DNA of 64,000 bases from Salminus brasiliensis (Eukaryota; Chordata; Actinopteri; Characiformes; Bryconidae), in NCBI RefSeq assembly GCF_030463535.1, contig NC_132879.1, positions 46,628,094 to 46,692,093 on the forward strand, read 5' to 3'. Below are positions 23,783 to 38,884 of the stretch, one piece after another. Below the pieces are notes generated by a model. That model was not told where the DNA came from. It searched no databases and worked only from the letters and a program-made list of their open reading frames with translations. The first letter of the stretch is position 1, and every line of letters begins with the position of its first letter. A program made the translations under genes and the position numbers.

Positions 23783-26292
23783 AATGGAACTTTGGGGTGG
23801 GGAAATTCAGAGCAGTAGCTACTCTCTTGGCATGCCGCCACAGTGAAATTCCAGCGCATCGAGATGTCACTGCAGAATTTATATCCGTACTTGTCAAGAA
23901 GCACATGAGTGATGCGAAGCTGTTTTCTGAATTCCATCAGGGAGTGTATTTGCTGATGACACAGTGAACATTTTGCCGAAGCATTTTGGTCCAGTGGACT
24001 TGGCAGTTTTTACATTAAGCTCTCTGATTGGAATCCACCAAAACCTCAGCCAGGTAAATATTCCGAGAAGTTGGAAGGAAACATGATGAATAGCGTTTGG
24101 CCTTGTGAGACAATGTACTGTTTGGCAAGAAAACAGGCTCTTGAACTGAACAGAAAAGACTTCGAGACCAAACTGATTGCGTAACAGGTAGAGAGCAAGG
24201 TAGGAGAGATTAAATGGATCAGGAAACTGTAGAACCCGAGATACTGCGGCTGAGGTCGTTAGAAGGAAGGGAGGAGAAATGAACAAACACAATTACAGTT
24301 ATGAACACAGACAAAGAGAGTATGAGGAAGCTTAGTAAGCCTGACAGTGATAAAGGAAGCAGGTCAGGTACCAGTCTACTGTATAGAATATAGACTGTTA
24401 ACAGGAGGCAAAGTGGCTGATATAGTGACCTACATCCAACATTCGTCTGACCCAGTGACTGTAGGGGAACATGGACAGCACAATGTCTCTCAAAAGTGAA
24501 GCCACCACAAGTCTAGCGCCTCTGCTGGCCGGTTGCTGTCTGATGTGTAGCTCCGCCCATCCCCATATGTTTCAATAACAAAACTCAAATGCCTTTCCCA
24601 TCTCCAGTGCCTAGTTTCCCCTGTCCTAATACTGGCCAGTGTGATCAAATTAGTTGTTAGCCAGCCAGCTAATGTTAGTGTAGTTAGACGTGCTGGACTC
24701 GGTAGCTAGTATTTGAACTGTTGTGTCTAAGCCAGCTCTCTTTTGCCAAATTCATTTTCTGGTCTGGGCCGAGTCCAAATACTGTTTAAAACATTATATG
24801 TTCATCTTTTTCATCGTCACCAAGGTGTGCTGACTCTCCCGCAGCAGCAGCTCGGGGGTTGAACTGGGCCGTCCGTAGTAGCTTCGGTTTATCTTAGCAG
24901 CAAACAGAGCTGAGCTTCGGTACTATAATATTGGTGAACCCATAGTGAGAAATAAGCTCTAATCTCCCTCCCTTCAAGTTCATTTGTGTTTTTGTCTGCT
25001 GTAGGTTTAATGTTGTGTTCGTCTCGCTGTACAACCCTGTACATTCTGGCATTTCTGCCAGTTCGTGATGTTTTAACACAGTATGTTAAACAGATGTGTT
25101 TATATATACCTCAACAAGTAGACTAGATAATCAGCTGATATTCATTCATCTGAAGTAATTTGAGTCATTCAGCTGAAACTATTTAAGCTCTGGACAGACA
25201 AAATCAGTAGACCCAGTAGAGATCATGATGTAGCTTATATTAATGTTTAAAATGTGTATATCCTGATGCTCTCTATATTTAAGAACGATGGTTGTTGATG
25301 CAAGTGACAACAATATTGAAAATAATAATTATTTTTCTTCTTTCATTCAAGTGCACAGCAAATGTTTTAGCACACAGTTAAGAAACCGTTCTGATTTCTA
25401 CCACATTACTGAGTTGGCATGTCCGCCTCCACCTCTGTTCTCTACTGTGCAGATTCTGGGTGCAGTGGTTTTGGCCTCATTTCTATAGAACAGAATAGGA
25501 ATGGAACCATGGCTTCTATGCTTTTTACAGTCATTGGTCTGAACAGTTCATGCTGATGTGCATGTGCAAAAGAGCAGTGCTTCACATGAGGTTTGGGTTA
25601 CATTCATCAGGAAGTTCCAGTGGTTGACAGATGGGCTTAGGTAGGAGCTGGGCTTGGTTCTTTTTTTTTTTTTTTTTTTGGTTCATTGTCTTCAGTTTCT
25701 TTCTACTTTTCTTTTCAGCTTTTTACTTTACTTTGACCCCGATTTGAGCTTGCCTTCCCTGGTGTGTTGTAATGGAAGAACAAAAAAAGAATATAGAATA
25801 AAGAAAAGATATCACTATTCAGTTTAAATTCTGCCTTCCAGCAAAATAAATTATTTATTATCTCAGCTCGAATAAAAATAAACTCTAAGAAAATCGCTAC
25901 TGAATCCAGGCATATTTCTGTGTGATATTTTAGTGCTATAATCTAAAAAAGAACACCGCCCTACTAGAAAAACCAGCATACACCAGCAAACCAGACCAGC
26001 ACCAGCCCAGCATAAACTAATTTAGACCACTTTAGATAAACATGGAATTCATGCTGGACTAAGCTGCTTGTTTCGGTCAGGTGTTTGGGGGTCAATATAT
26101 TGTGAAATGTCCCCTGGGGAAAGGTGACAAGTGACACCCATACCTTCATTCTGTACCCTCCACCACACCCAAACAAAAACTCAGACAAACAGAACAGCCC
26201 AAACGAGGCTGTAACAGTCTCTACACACGTGTATATTTAGTCAGCATTTTGGCAGCTCAGTCTGTGCTATCCCAGTGTCCAGTATCCCTTTT
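23783..26292. other. Intergenic, no gene seen
   Basis: No coding exon recognised. A T-run lies at 25662-25679. Small ORFs lack family features. Confidence 0.45.
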
Positions 26293-26341
26293 ATGCCATT
26301 CACCTGGCTCGTTAGCCTGCACGGCCGCAGGTGAATGGCAT
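26293..26341. repeat. Perfect 14-bp inverted repeat (hairpin)
   Basis: ATGCCATTCACCTG at 26293-26306 pairs exactly with CAGGTGAATGGCAT at 26328-26341 across a 21-nt GC-rich spacer. Function unknown; it may be a relic of element termini. Confidence 0.85.
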
Positions 26342-26570
26342 TAGGGCAGTGTAGGGTGCCTATGGCTCACTCCGGCCTCCTCACCGCCACAATATTCATT
26401 CAAAATACTTCATAAAATAAATACATTTGCTTTTTACAGTCTTTTTACCTTTTTACTTTGGAGATTAAGGATCCATTTTGGCGAAGGGAAAGAGAAGGTT
26501 TAGCTCTGGCAGTAATAGTATACTCAATTTAACAGAGGATTTGTTTCATTAGGCCACAGCATTGTTTTTT

Positions 26571-27043
26571 TTTGTGGACATGAGATTGAATACATTTATT
26601 CATCTACTTTAAGTTGCACCCATTGCTGAGGCAGATGTGCAAATGCACACACACAGCTTGTTTAGTCCCTGTAGAGAAGTATTTTCAACAGAATAGGACT
26701 CTGCAGCAGATAAACACAAACCTATGGCACCATGCCTAATGCCAGGTGTGGGCGATTGGGGTATGAAGCCCCCCAGCATTGAGCTGTGGAGCAGTGGACT
26801 TATGTTCTCTGGAATGATGGATGGTGCTCGGTCTAATACTTTTGGGATGAGTTGGGGATGGAGTGGGGTGATAATCATCCAATATCTTGACTTCACTAAC
26901 ACCTCAATCAAATTCTCACAGTAATGCTCCAAAATCTAGTAGAAAGTAGAGGTAAAAGCAGGTAAATCTCTTTTTAATACCCTCGATTTCAGAAGAAACA
27001 AGCAATGAGCAGGTGTCCCAATACTTTTGTCCAGATTCTAATC
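26571..27043 (-). mobile_element. MITE copy, reverse orientation
   Basis: It runs from tttgtggacatgag to cccaatacttttgtccagat and is the reverse complement of the 20481-20980 element, with the landmarks ccctgtagagaagtattttc and tccaaaatctagtagaaagt. Confidence 0.8.
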
Positions 27044-27254
27044 TGTTCTGTGTGGTGTATGCACTGATTTAAAGACCACTGTGAAGATGAACAGTGGTGT
27101 TTAAAATTTAATGGCAGATCCCAAAGCACATGGCAACTGTAATTTGCCTCCTTCCTCGCTCGGCCTCTTTTCTAGGATTGGTCTTATTAGATTCCCAGCA
27201 GCAACTTGCTGGCAATGACACAGAAAATCTGAGATGAAATTAATGTAGCAGTAA

Positions 27255-27720
27255 CCTTCCTGTGTGCTCTCCCACTTGCTCGTCAGTCTCTACACCAATG
27301 ACTGCATCTCCAAAGAACAATCTGTGAAGATCCTGAAGTTTATAGATTCCACCACTGTGGGAGGCCTCATATCCAACAGTGAGTTTTATAGAAAGGAAGT
27401 TGGGCATCTGATTGCAGCAGTACCCACCTGAGGCTGATCATGTAAAGACTGTAGTAATGATGGTGGACTTCAAATGCGTCCCACCCCCTCACCAACCATG
27501 GCTCTGTGGTTTCCTATGTGGGGTCACTGAAGTCCCTGCGCACCATAATTTCCAGAGACCTGAGGTGGGAGGAAAACACAGTCTCCATATTCAAGCGAGC
27601 ACAGCAGAGGATGCTCCTCCTGAAGCGACTGAAGAAATTCTACCTGCCGCAGGTCAGATGATTCAGTTCCACACATTGCTCCATGCTCACAAACTCTATA
27701 ATCATCTGTTTTAGATCCTC
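27255..27720 (+). mobile_element. Non-LTR retrotransposon (LINE) reverse transcriptase relic
   Basis: Pieces of translation match the late reverse transcriptase domain of fish LINEs: SLYTNDCISKEQSVKILKF, followed by a box that should read FADDTT but here reads FIDSTT, then KTVVMMVDFK and a segment equivalent to KKAQQRMxFLRQLKKF (agagg atgctcctcctgaagc). The catalytic aspartate pair is broken, and stops and frameshifts are present. Confidence 0.7.
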
Positions 27721-27765
27721 TGTCTTACAACAACGCATCCCCTCTCAAATCAAGCTCTGCGTATA

Positions 27766-27960
27766 CCCCAATCAGCCAGAACATTAGCACCACTTACAGG
27801 TGAAGTGGAAAAACATTGATTATCTTTATCTACTGTGGCATCTGTTCCCAATAACTAAATTGTGATAGCTAGACAACTGGGTCAGAACATCAGGCAGGTC
27901 TTGTGTCAGTGGTCAATAATTAACAAAAGTGGTCCAAGAAAGGAAGCGAACAGGTTGAAT
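27766..27960 (+). mobile_element. Tc1/mariner relic, 5' part
   Basis: It begins taccccaatcagccagaaca, the counterpart of the terminal repeat at the end of the 23430-23782 relic. It then has the gatagctagacaactgggtc and aagtggtccaagaaaggaag segments of the same transposase gene. It is heavily deleted, with no open frame. Confidence 0.65.
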
Positions 27961-28433
27961 GTTAACAATACTAACCTATTAAATCAATTAACTTTCCATT
28001 ATGTAGACCCATTTTGGCTAGAAGGTTCTTCCTGCTGCTTCTAAAGGTGTAGACTTCTTCTTTCTGGAACTGGATCAACATGACGTTGTGGTAGATGAGT
28101 GAGCTCGGCACATTTACATTCAGATCCTGCTTTCTAACACACACCTGATGCAACTATTGGGCTAATTCTAAAACTGGTGGTTCCAATATAAGGACAAGTG
28201 GGTCACGGGGATACCGCTTCATTGTATATTTGTTTGAGCAGAGCTCAGATCACATTTTAGACCAGAAACAGGAAACTGCTCTGGTTTGCGCACTTCCAAG
28301 GCACTCATGTTAGCAGCGTGTTAGCCCGCCCTGTGTGTTGCTGGGCCATAGGAGATTGTTTTTGACATACAGCAAATGTGGATTTGTAGACAGGCAAAAG
28401 CTTTAGATACAGTCACACGAAATATGCTCCTAT

Positions 28434-28503
28434 ATATACAGCACTGTGAAAAAGTATTTGTCCCCTTCCCAATTTATTCTATTGTTGCATATTAGTCACA
28501 TTT
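28434..28503 (+). mobile_element. Solo Tc1-type terminal repeat
   Basis: The text tacagcactgtgaaaaagta followed by tttgtccccttcccaattt resembles the terminal repeat of another common Tc1-like fish lineage. No partner repeat or transposase was found. Confidence 0.55.
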
Positions 28504-30746
28504 AAAGCAACACTATAGCTTGACATGCTGCTAATGGCGGATTGCTATTCCAATGGTGCAGAACAGGGGTGTTCGTGCGTTGGGCACACGCCTGTGTTGA
28601 CGATTTATTGCCAAGATAGCAATGAACGTCTGACTGCTGACGTCTGCCTAGGTTGTTTTCAGTCTGTAGCGCACCTGTGATTTCTCTAGCCACACACAGA
28701 CATGATTACTGCCAGACCTGATGAATCTGGACATCACTTATGTCTAGATTTCACAATACTGGATGTCTTGTTTATTTGTCTTTATTCCTATAAAATAAAC
28801 ACTTATAAAAGAAATAGCAGGAGATGCCTTTAATGTATGGCTGTAAGGGTCAGTTATTTGTTGTCATGGCCAGGACCATAAATAACAGACTATTACATCC
28901 CAGTCACAGAGGAAGCATCTTGGCCATTGCTCTGAGTTGAAAGTGTTTCCTTTTTAAACTCTCCCACTTTTCCACTTCCTCCCTGTGCTAATGTACTTCC
29001 TGTTCCTGTCATTTAGGCTCCTGTTTTCATACCTCAACACTACTGAAGATCTCATGAGTCTTTCAATCCACACATTCTTGTTTTGTCTCCAAGGTAGGTC
29101 TACACGTATGGACAACAGACACCCAGAGACACTTATGGAATGAAAATACAAAAAAAGGCACAGCATGTGTGCACCTACAACCTCCTGAGCCGGGTAATTA
29201 GAGGTTTAAAGTGTTTACAGACCGGAGGCCATCCTAATAAGTGTCTTATGACACTCTGTGATGATGCTTTACCGAACTGCTTTAAAGGCAAGTACTTCAG
29301 TTAAATCACAATAACCAGATACGTATTCATATTACTTCCATCAATTAATTATATAATCAGGTAATTTAATGTCTGTGTCATCATTATCTGCACTGCTACG
29401 TAATTAGTGTAATATTGTTGCAGACCAAATTCAAATATTTTCTTATGGGTTTAGATGGCTCTGAGTATGGTTTACAGTGTGTGGGAGTGATAAAGGGATG
29501 AATATTTTCTGCTCCCATCCTGTTTAGACTCGACTGGAAGGACTTTTCTACCATCATGCCCATAGGTGTCTGAAATGAAATGTACATTGGTCTTAGAGAG
29601 TTCTGAAAGTGAATTGAGGAGACAGACCCTGGATTTTTTTAATGGGCTTTGTCTAAATTCTGATTTTGGTTCAGGGGTCTACCCAAATAATGATGATATC
29701 TCCGATTTTCTGCACCCTCTGGTATCAGCTTGTATGGAGCATTTCTCAATCATGACCATGGAAATGAAGTTAGGCCCATAACTGCTTCTCCAAGTTAGGG
29801 TTTATTAAGTTTAAACATGAATTCCTATTGAATATGTGCCACGTCACATTCTTTAGACCAGTTAAATCACAGAATTATCATTTATTAATTTATTTCAGGC
29901 CACTACTGCCAAGATAATCATGCAGAACCATGCGTTAAAACTGCCCCAATCTCGGCTCTGGGAACTAATTCCAGCTTCACTGTAGTCAGTCAATTTTTAG
30001 AATACGTTTTCTTTATAAGGAAAAGAATAAAGAGAACTGGGGTCATCAGCCTAAAGCAAATGTTTGTAGGGGTTTGGGGTTGTAGGCTCATTTTGTTTAA
30101 AGAGATATGAATACTTGGCTCAGCCAAATCTTAAGCCAGTGAAGTTGGTGATTGGAGTATGTTTTTGAACAGGTACCTCAACACACAACCAGAGTGCTTA
30201 TAGTCTGTTCAGTCGGTGGCCATTTTTGCTATGCTGCCGGGCAGTTATTTCCAGACACAAAAGACCAGTCACAGCTCTTTATGAATGAAGAAAGAAAGTA
30301 CTCAAAACTCTGTTATGATAAATCTCTGATAAAATCTGCCAAAAAACATTTGAATATAGTTTGTAGAGTATAGTTTATAGTTTGAAAGTTTGTAACTGTC
30401 AGCTCAATTATGCATAAAAGATCATTTTCTTTTTTTGGCCTATTAGTGCCACCCTCCTCCCCTCACAGAGTAACCATCAAGCTAATTGGTTCCATTTGTT
30501 GAAGGCCGGGTCTTTATCCATAAACCGACGGCATGTTGAGCATTACAAGAACATGTGACCGATCTCATATTAATCGCATCTCAACCATCCCACCTGTCCC
30601 ACCCGGTTTGCTATGGAAATCATATAAAGCATATACATGTACTGAAAATCTGATTACTACAATAAATCCAGCTCTCTTCATCATTTTCTTAAGCAAATTT
30701 CTAGGCCTTAATCCGATCTAAGATATCAGAGGATTGCTTTTTTCTA
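28504..30746. other. Intergenic, no gene seen
   Basis: Only short ORFs without recognisable features. No element boundary noticed. Confidence 0.45.
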
Positions 30747-31390
30747 GGGATGTCTCAATCAGGGTTTTTTGCCACCGATCCGATTCCCCTAATGCTGTCT
30801 GTTGGCCGAAAATTATCCTGTCTGAACTTTCACCAAATAATACAGCTGCACAACTTTGATGCATATGCATTTTATAGTAGTTTAGCAAAGCCTATCAGAA
30901 ACACTGTTGATAGTTTTTTTCAAACATACGGATTTCAAGATTAAGTGTGAAGGTACTTATTTGGAAATACTAACGAGTATTGGAAGCCCATAAATTGCAA
31001 CCTTTACCTCTAAAGTGCACGTTAAGGTGCACTTCACAGCTTTTCTGCAGTTGTGTTTGCCTGTGAAGCCAGTAAATAATTTGTATAACTCTACTTCTGT
31101 TTAACCCAGCTGGCACTTTGATATACTTTTTAAAATCTTTTGAATACCACATGGCCCTTGCCGTTATTAGATCTGCACTGCCATGATGGAGATGACGAAC
31201 ATTTCCCATTGGCAAGCACATGACTCAAAACATAAGCCGGACATTACCTGCCAATTGGGTTACAAGAGCTGCTAGTTCTTGCCAGTGGTGTTTAGATCTG
31301 TAGATGTCCAAACCATTACGTGAACATAATGCTTGGATCCCAGCTGAGCTGGCCATTACTGGTTGATAAGATTCGGATCGGGGCAGAGCG
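30747..31390. mobile_element. Possible hAT-like non-autonomous relic
   Basis: The left side reads agggatgtctcaatcagggt then ccgatccgattcc, as in the ends of common fish hAT-type elements. A degraded inverted counterpart, attcggatcggggcag, occurs at about 31372. Target duplications were not found. Confidence 0.3.
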
Positions 31391-31865
31391 GACGCTAACG
31401 CCCCGTTTCATTTTAAGCAGATAAGGGAAAGCTGTGGAGAAGTCTTTAAACCCCTGCTGGAGATGAGAAGGCTCGGAGCCTTAAACCTCTCTGAGCCTTA
31501 AACAGATGGATGGAATCACAACAGAACTTTGTTAGAACGGTTCTCTGGGTTACAAAAAGCTAACTCTTGAAACTCAGACATAGTATAACCCAGGAATGAA
31601 CCACTTGTGTCCAGATGTGTCGTCATACTGTATCTGAGATATAATTACTTGTTCATTGGTAAAATATTTGTAGGTCTGTGATTGTTTGAAACCAAGATAA
31701 AGAAAAAGACTGTACAGTGACTGACTAACACCAAGTCTGCAAGCCCATGCGATCCATATTGTTTCGTTTTAGCCTTAATCAACTTGGATAAGTTTATAAG
31801 GGGAGGTCTAATTAAAAGAGTCATATGAGAGTCATATGATCTTATGATCATTATTTTATCATGAA

Positions 31866-32260
31866 GTGTTCCAGAGTAGTAAGACGCTGTTACTATAACC
31901 GGAGGATTGCTGGTTCAAAAGCCGAGCATGCTGCTAGCCATCGGCAGCCAGGGCCCAGAGAGAGCACCATTGGCCTTGCTTTCTGCAGGGTGGGTGGATG
32001 GCACTTTCTCCTCACATCACTCCAGGGCAGTGTTGGCTGGGGCATCAGAGCTTTCCTCAGAACGCGTTGGTTGCCCGGTGATGTTGCATGGAAGGGGAGG
32101 CACTGGCTGGCTGTGCACATTTTGGATAAGATGTGTGTCAGTCTTCACCCTCCTAGTGTTGGGAGCATTGCATGTGATAGGGGAAGAATATGTATTGGTT
32201 GGGTAAATGACAATCCAAATATGGGAGAAAATGGATATAAATCTGAAATAAAACTTTTTT
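31866..32260 (+). mobile_element. tRNA-derived SINE
   Basis: The head resembles a tRNA (agtaagacgctgttactata ... ccggaggattgctggttc) with a B-box-like GGTTCAAAAGC at 31912-31922. A conserved-looking body follows (ggcccagagagagcaccatt, tgggtggatggcactttctc) with an A/T-rich tail near 32245-32270. The overlapping 152-codon ORF (31861-32319) is therefore an artefact. The family name is not assigned. Confidence 0.7.
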
Positions 32261-33414
32261 TTAATAATAAGCAAAATCTACTTGTCGAATCACCGATATG
32301 CCTATATGGACAGGACTAAAATGCTTAGATTAATTTTCATTTTGCTTGTTGATTTTGTCAGGGGATTTGCCGTGGCTGGTCTCTGGTTGGTACAGTCCGA
32401 CTTGTGAGTTAGTAATATTCGGCGTAGAATGTTCAGCTTCTAGCCTTTAATTCCACTTGTTCATCTACCTTCACCAGAAAGCGCATCTATTATATACTGC
32501 TTAAACACAATGACATCTGTGTGCAATTTGTGTAAAGAGCCACACACTTGCTCGTCTAAACTCTGCGCTCATTTAAGCTTTGTGTCCTCATTTAACCTTA
32601 ATGATCAAAAACTTGGTGTGTTTTGCTCGTTATTTGCTGAGAAAAAAAACGGACATGTTCCACTTTGTCAGACCTGCTTCTGATTATTTAACCATCTCAT
32701 CACATCAGTACAAGATTTCTGCCTTTAAATTCAGAACAAGTTCATTTATGACACCGTAAGCAAACCCGGCTGCACCAGCGAGCCTTAAATCATTCTGTAG
32801 ATATTTACTGGAATTTTCTGTTCCACCTTAAATGGCGCAGAAGCTACAGGTACCAGAATGTAACTGTGGTGCTGTTTTAAGGTGGAACTTACTATGCTGT
32901 GAGATAAATGCACTGCAAACTCGTCACATTGTTTATGTCTTTAAAATGATATCTAACACATTTTTTATATCAGCCAGATTCAGTAAATATATGATTTGAA
33001 GTCATGATGTGTAACTACTGTATTAAAACCTGCAAAAAAGACCTGAACATGTCTGCACAGTTTACGCCTGTTCATTCTCCACAATTGGTTCTACAGATGA
33101 CACACAACTAGGCTTCTGAGTTAATGGATAAAATTTTAGAACTCCCCACTGCTCGTGTAAGAAGAATTAAGGATGTGCAGGATGCCACAGACAGCCCGAA
33201 CTCACTTGCTAAAGGGTTAAAAAGTAATTACATTAAATTTCACAGATTTCACTGATGATTTCTGTTAATGGGTTTATGTTTAGTTTAAGGTGTAATGCCT
33301 TAAGCTAAATTCACTATCTCTGCATGGTGTGAATGATGTGGCCTTTCACAGATACAGTTTGTGAGCTATGGAGCGAAACCACTGGTGAATTGTTACTGCT
33401 TGTTTTCCAAATAA
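32261..33414. other. Intergenic, no gene seen
   Basis: No exon or element recognised. Confidence 0.45.
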
Positions 33415-34890
<1,476 letters not shown>

Positions 34891-36234
34891 AAACTTGTGA
34901 TTAAGTCAAACCTGTGGACCTACTCAAAAATGTTCACATTGCAGAGTTATGTAGATAACTTGTATAAAGGTTTTCCAGTTTATTTTAGTAACCCTTTATA
35001 GCTTAGTTCAGTGTGTCTCAAACCACATGTGGCTATGCCCCCTTCGAGGACTCCTGATCATGGAGGTTTGCTGTGTTGATAGGATTCAAACTGACCTCCT
35101 GTCTCTTGATAAGCTGGTGGTTAGAGAGTTGCATCACTTTAGAGCTGTCAAATCATGTCAAACCTATCTGTGTCCAAGAAAGTTACTCAGAACTGTGTTA
35201 CTGATGCAGTGTAGATCTCAAATTTCACAGCGGTCTAACGGCCTGCTCGTCAAGTGAAAGGAGCTCTGTTCTGGCTCATCAAGGCAAACGTAACAAAATG
35301 TCTCCCTAAACTTGCGACATCCAATCCACCAGACCAATCACACAGGGAAATACCTTTATTTTAAACATAGGAAGGTCCAGACTTTACCATGAACCATGAA
35401 GCAACATCCTGGGTGGTCCAGTGTTATAAGGCAGAAAAAGTAAGAAACAGAGATACGGAAAGATAATCTAATTCTCTAACACTGACATAAGCGAAAGCCC
35501 CCAACAGAAACTAGTCTACATCCCCTATGTATCTTGATGGAAAAGTACTTTACAAGCCCAAACACCACATCCTTGGAAAATTAAGCTTGAGAAAACCACA
35601 ACTGGCATTTAAATGAAATGAACACATTAAGAACAGGCCATGCTACTCCACTACATCCATTTCTTGGACTAGCAGGTGGAAGTGATCAGAAGGAAAAGGA
35701 GCCTCAAAGCAGCCAACTGGAACTGTAATGAGCCATTCCCTCACACCAGCTCCAGGAATCAGCATGGCCCCCCAATCCCCACTCAGCAGCATCCCCTGTA
35801 CACCATTAGAGAGAGCTTAGGGAGAGAACGATGGAGGAACACAGAGCACAGCAGCACACCAGAGATTCTCATATGCACTCTTACATTCATATCTGCTGTT
35901 AATTTGGCAGGTCTAAAAGGAATTGCAAGTAGAGCAGAATAGTCCAATCCACACATACAGCTAAGACATTAAAGGACCCTTGTGGAGCATCCTTTTGATG
36001 CTCCAATGACACGTAATAGGGCAGCCCGTTCTCCTTGTGAAAATGCCCACATTGGTCGCTCGTTACCATCTTGCAAAACGACTCATTGGTACGCTCAGAG
36101 GAAAGGCGACCTCTAGAGGCAAAGAAACGACTATAGGCAACTTCTCTTAGAGTCGACTCACAACAGAGAATTGACTCAAAACTAAGAATCGACTCATCAA
36201 ACCCAGTCCAACCAAGGAAAAACTACAAAAATGT
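34891..36234. other. Intergenic, no gene seen
   Basis: A possible repeat fragment lies near 35030-35115 (ggattcaaactgacctcctg, B-box-like in reverse). Near 36150-36200 the phrases gagtcgactcacaac, gagaattgactcaaaac and aagaatcgactcatcaa form a short degenerate reiteration. Confidence 0.4.
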
Positions 36235-36530
36235 AAATTAGATTTCCTTCATCTACACCTATACCTGATCTTAACCTACCCCTTTATCTACACCTAAACC
36301 TAGTCTTAACTTAACCTTAATCTTCACCTTAATCTACACCTAAACCTAACTTTAATTTACACCTTAATCAACACCTAAATCTTACATTAGCCAAACCTTA
36401 ATCTGCACCTAAACCTAACCATACTCTAATTTTACCCTACACTGTGACCTTCACTTAAACATAACCTTAACCTATACCTTAATCTACACCTAAACCTAAT
36501 CTTAACCTAATCTTAACCTGAGGAATCCTC
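36235..36530. repeat. Degenerate CCTTAA/CCTAAA tandem array
   Basis: About 295 bp consist of imperfect reiterations such as ctacacctaaacctaatctt and acctaacctt, with a loose higher-order unit of about 25-30 bp. Many hexamers are one or two changes from the vertebrate telomere repeat CCCTAA. It could be a decayed interstitial telomere-like block or a simple satellite. Confidence 0.75.
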
Positions 36531-36552
36531 ACTGTTTCTCAATTGATGTCGG

Positions 36553-36827
36553 TCCATTAAGTTCTCATCCCAAAAGCATCATCATTCCAGAGTTCAACTG
36601 ATCCACAGCTCAATGCTGGGGGTTATATACCCCTATGCCAGGCATTACACTATGTCAGGTATTAGGCATGGTGTAATTGGGCTCATCTGCTCCTATTCTA
36701 CTGGCAATACTTCTCCACAGGGACCAGACAAGCTGTGTGTGTATTTGCACATATGGGTTAGCAACTTAAAGTAGCTGAATGCATTCATTAGAAGGGGTGT
36801 TCACAAATGTTTGGACATATAATGTAC
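36553..36827 (+). mobile_element. MITE copy, 3' half
   Basis: It carries the 3' half of the element at 20481-20980: ctcatcccaaaagcatcatc, gatccacagctcaatgctgg, cacagggaccagacaagctg, ending near atgtttggacatataatgta. Confidence 0.8.
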
Positions 36828-37847
36828 TTTCACTGCACTGCTCACTGCTGACAGTACCTACAAAATAGAGCTTCAGTGACATCAGACACAGCAAATAAGT
36901 CACTGAGACTGATTAAGACTGATTTTCATATGCCAACAAAATCCCTAAGAAATCTAGAGACACTCTGTCCCCGGCGCTGCTGTTGAATCTTTTATGGTTA
37001 TAAATGCTATTGCTGATTACTGGAATTTTATCTGAATGGAATTGTATTACTGATTCAGATCCGTTTCAGTGTCAATGACAAATATTCATATTAGTCAGAA
37101 TCTTATTATGTCTATGTTTCCATTTCAGGATCAGTTCAGACAGCTGCGAGGAGTGGGAGGAATAAGCCGCAGTGCAGTGCAGTGAGTGCAAAACAGTATT
37201 ATTCAGTAGTACACTGTTGAGTTACAGCTGAATGACCCTTCCATTCCAGCATCTCTACAGTTAAGTCAAAATGTTGCTTTAGGTTTTGTTCTGTGCCTTT
37301 CATGCTATTGTGCATTCAGACTGCTCTGAGCCTCTGGGTGGGAGTTATGAGTTATGCTGTGCGGCTAAGCAGTGGGGAGTCGCTGTGTCTAATACCCGTG
37401 GCTCAGAGCATATCTGTCCAGCACAGCAGTGCTGTGTTCCAGCATTTTATTACATGACCCAGAGCAGGGCTGCAGTCCCCTCCACCTCCATATCCAGGGC
37501 CATAGCACAGCCATGACAAATTAGGAATGTCCACACTCTCACTGGGTCTCTCAGGGTGGCCATACAATCACCTAAATAAATAAATAAATACATAAATAAA
37601 TTATATATATATATCCTTCTGTTATGTATTGTGTCAACACTGGACACACCTACTTATATACATTTTGCTTCCTATAGCCCAGGTTGCGGATTATTGTGGC
37701 TGTGGTTTAATTAAATATATATTGTTATAATATAGCATTTTTTTACATCTCTGGATGATGAACTAATGCTCCAAATGAATTATAAGTGCTTCATGGCCAA
37801 ATTCTAACATTTTAATGGCATAGATTATGCACCTATATATGCACCAT
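36828..37847. other. Intergenic, no gene seen
   Basis: Contains a simple repeat of aaat/ta type at about 37573-37615. ORFs at 37286-37516 and 37450-37647 show no family features. Confidence 0.45.
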
Positions 37848-38370
37848 ATGCCCAATGTCTATAGACACCCCTTCTAATGAATGCATTCGGCTACTATAAG
37901 TTGCACCCATTGTTGACACAGATGTGCAACTACACACACAGCTTTTCAAGTCTCTGTAAAGAAGTACTGCCAATAGAATAGGAGTGTCTGGAGCAGGTAA
38001 AAACACAAACCTACTGTCACCATGCCCAATGACGAGGATGGGGTAGAGGGGTATAAAGACCCCCAGCATTGAGCTGTGGAGCAGTGGAACTGTGTTCTCT
38101 GGATTGATGGTACTCCATCCATACTTTTGGGATGAGTTGGGGAGTTGGGGGTGAGATGGAGTAGTGATCAGTCAACATACAGACCTCACTTACGCTCTTG
38201 TCGCTGAATGCAGTCAAAGTCTCACAGCCATGCTCCAAAATCTAGTGGAATGCGTTCCCTTGATAGTAGAACCAGCTACTCCAAAGAAATTAGAATAAAC
38301 CCTTTTCATTGATTAATTGAAGAAACAATGAATGAACCGCTGTCCCAGTACTTTTGTCCATATAGTGCAT
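37848..38370 (-). mobile_element. Near-complete MITE copy, reverse orientation
   Basis: It runs from tatgcaccatatgcccaatg to agtacttttgtccatatagt, with both ends recognisable, about 520 bp, as the inverse of 20481-20980. No coding capacity. Confidence 0.85.
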
Positions 38371-38884
38371 GAACAACATGGGCAGCCACACAAGACGGCA
38401 TATTGCCAGGCATCAGCATAGCAGCTTAAATTTTTCATGTCAGTGATATCGTAGTGATTAATGGGAGAAAGCGGCTCTATGAGGCACCAGTCTCTGCTTA
38501 GTTGACATTGTGATGGTGATTACTCAAAACTCAGTGACACACGTTGCTTAATGCTTAATAATGCTTAATAAAACTACCATTAAAAGTCCTTTCTGTTTAA
38601 TTAGACACAAATCCTAAAAAAAATAACTGTCAGAGTTGGTTGGAGTCTTGTATTTTTCTGTAAATTAATGTAAAACCAGTCTGGACACGGTACACCACCA
38701 AGGTGAACTGGTGCAGTCTAGACTCTTGGTTGACACTGTTAGGGGCTGTTGGACTGTTGTATTGATGCTTGACTGTTAAATAAACAATACAAATGGAAAA
38801 GAGAAGCTAAGCACTTTTTAGGTTTACAGTTACAAACTAACTGTTAACTAACTGTTAACCATCATTGGATAATGACTGCCAAAG

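Noticed and set aside
31861-32319. 152-codon plus-strand ORF
   Set aside because: It lies inside a tRNA-derived SINE with a B-box; no protein family features.
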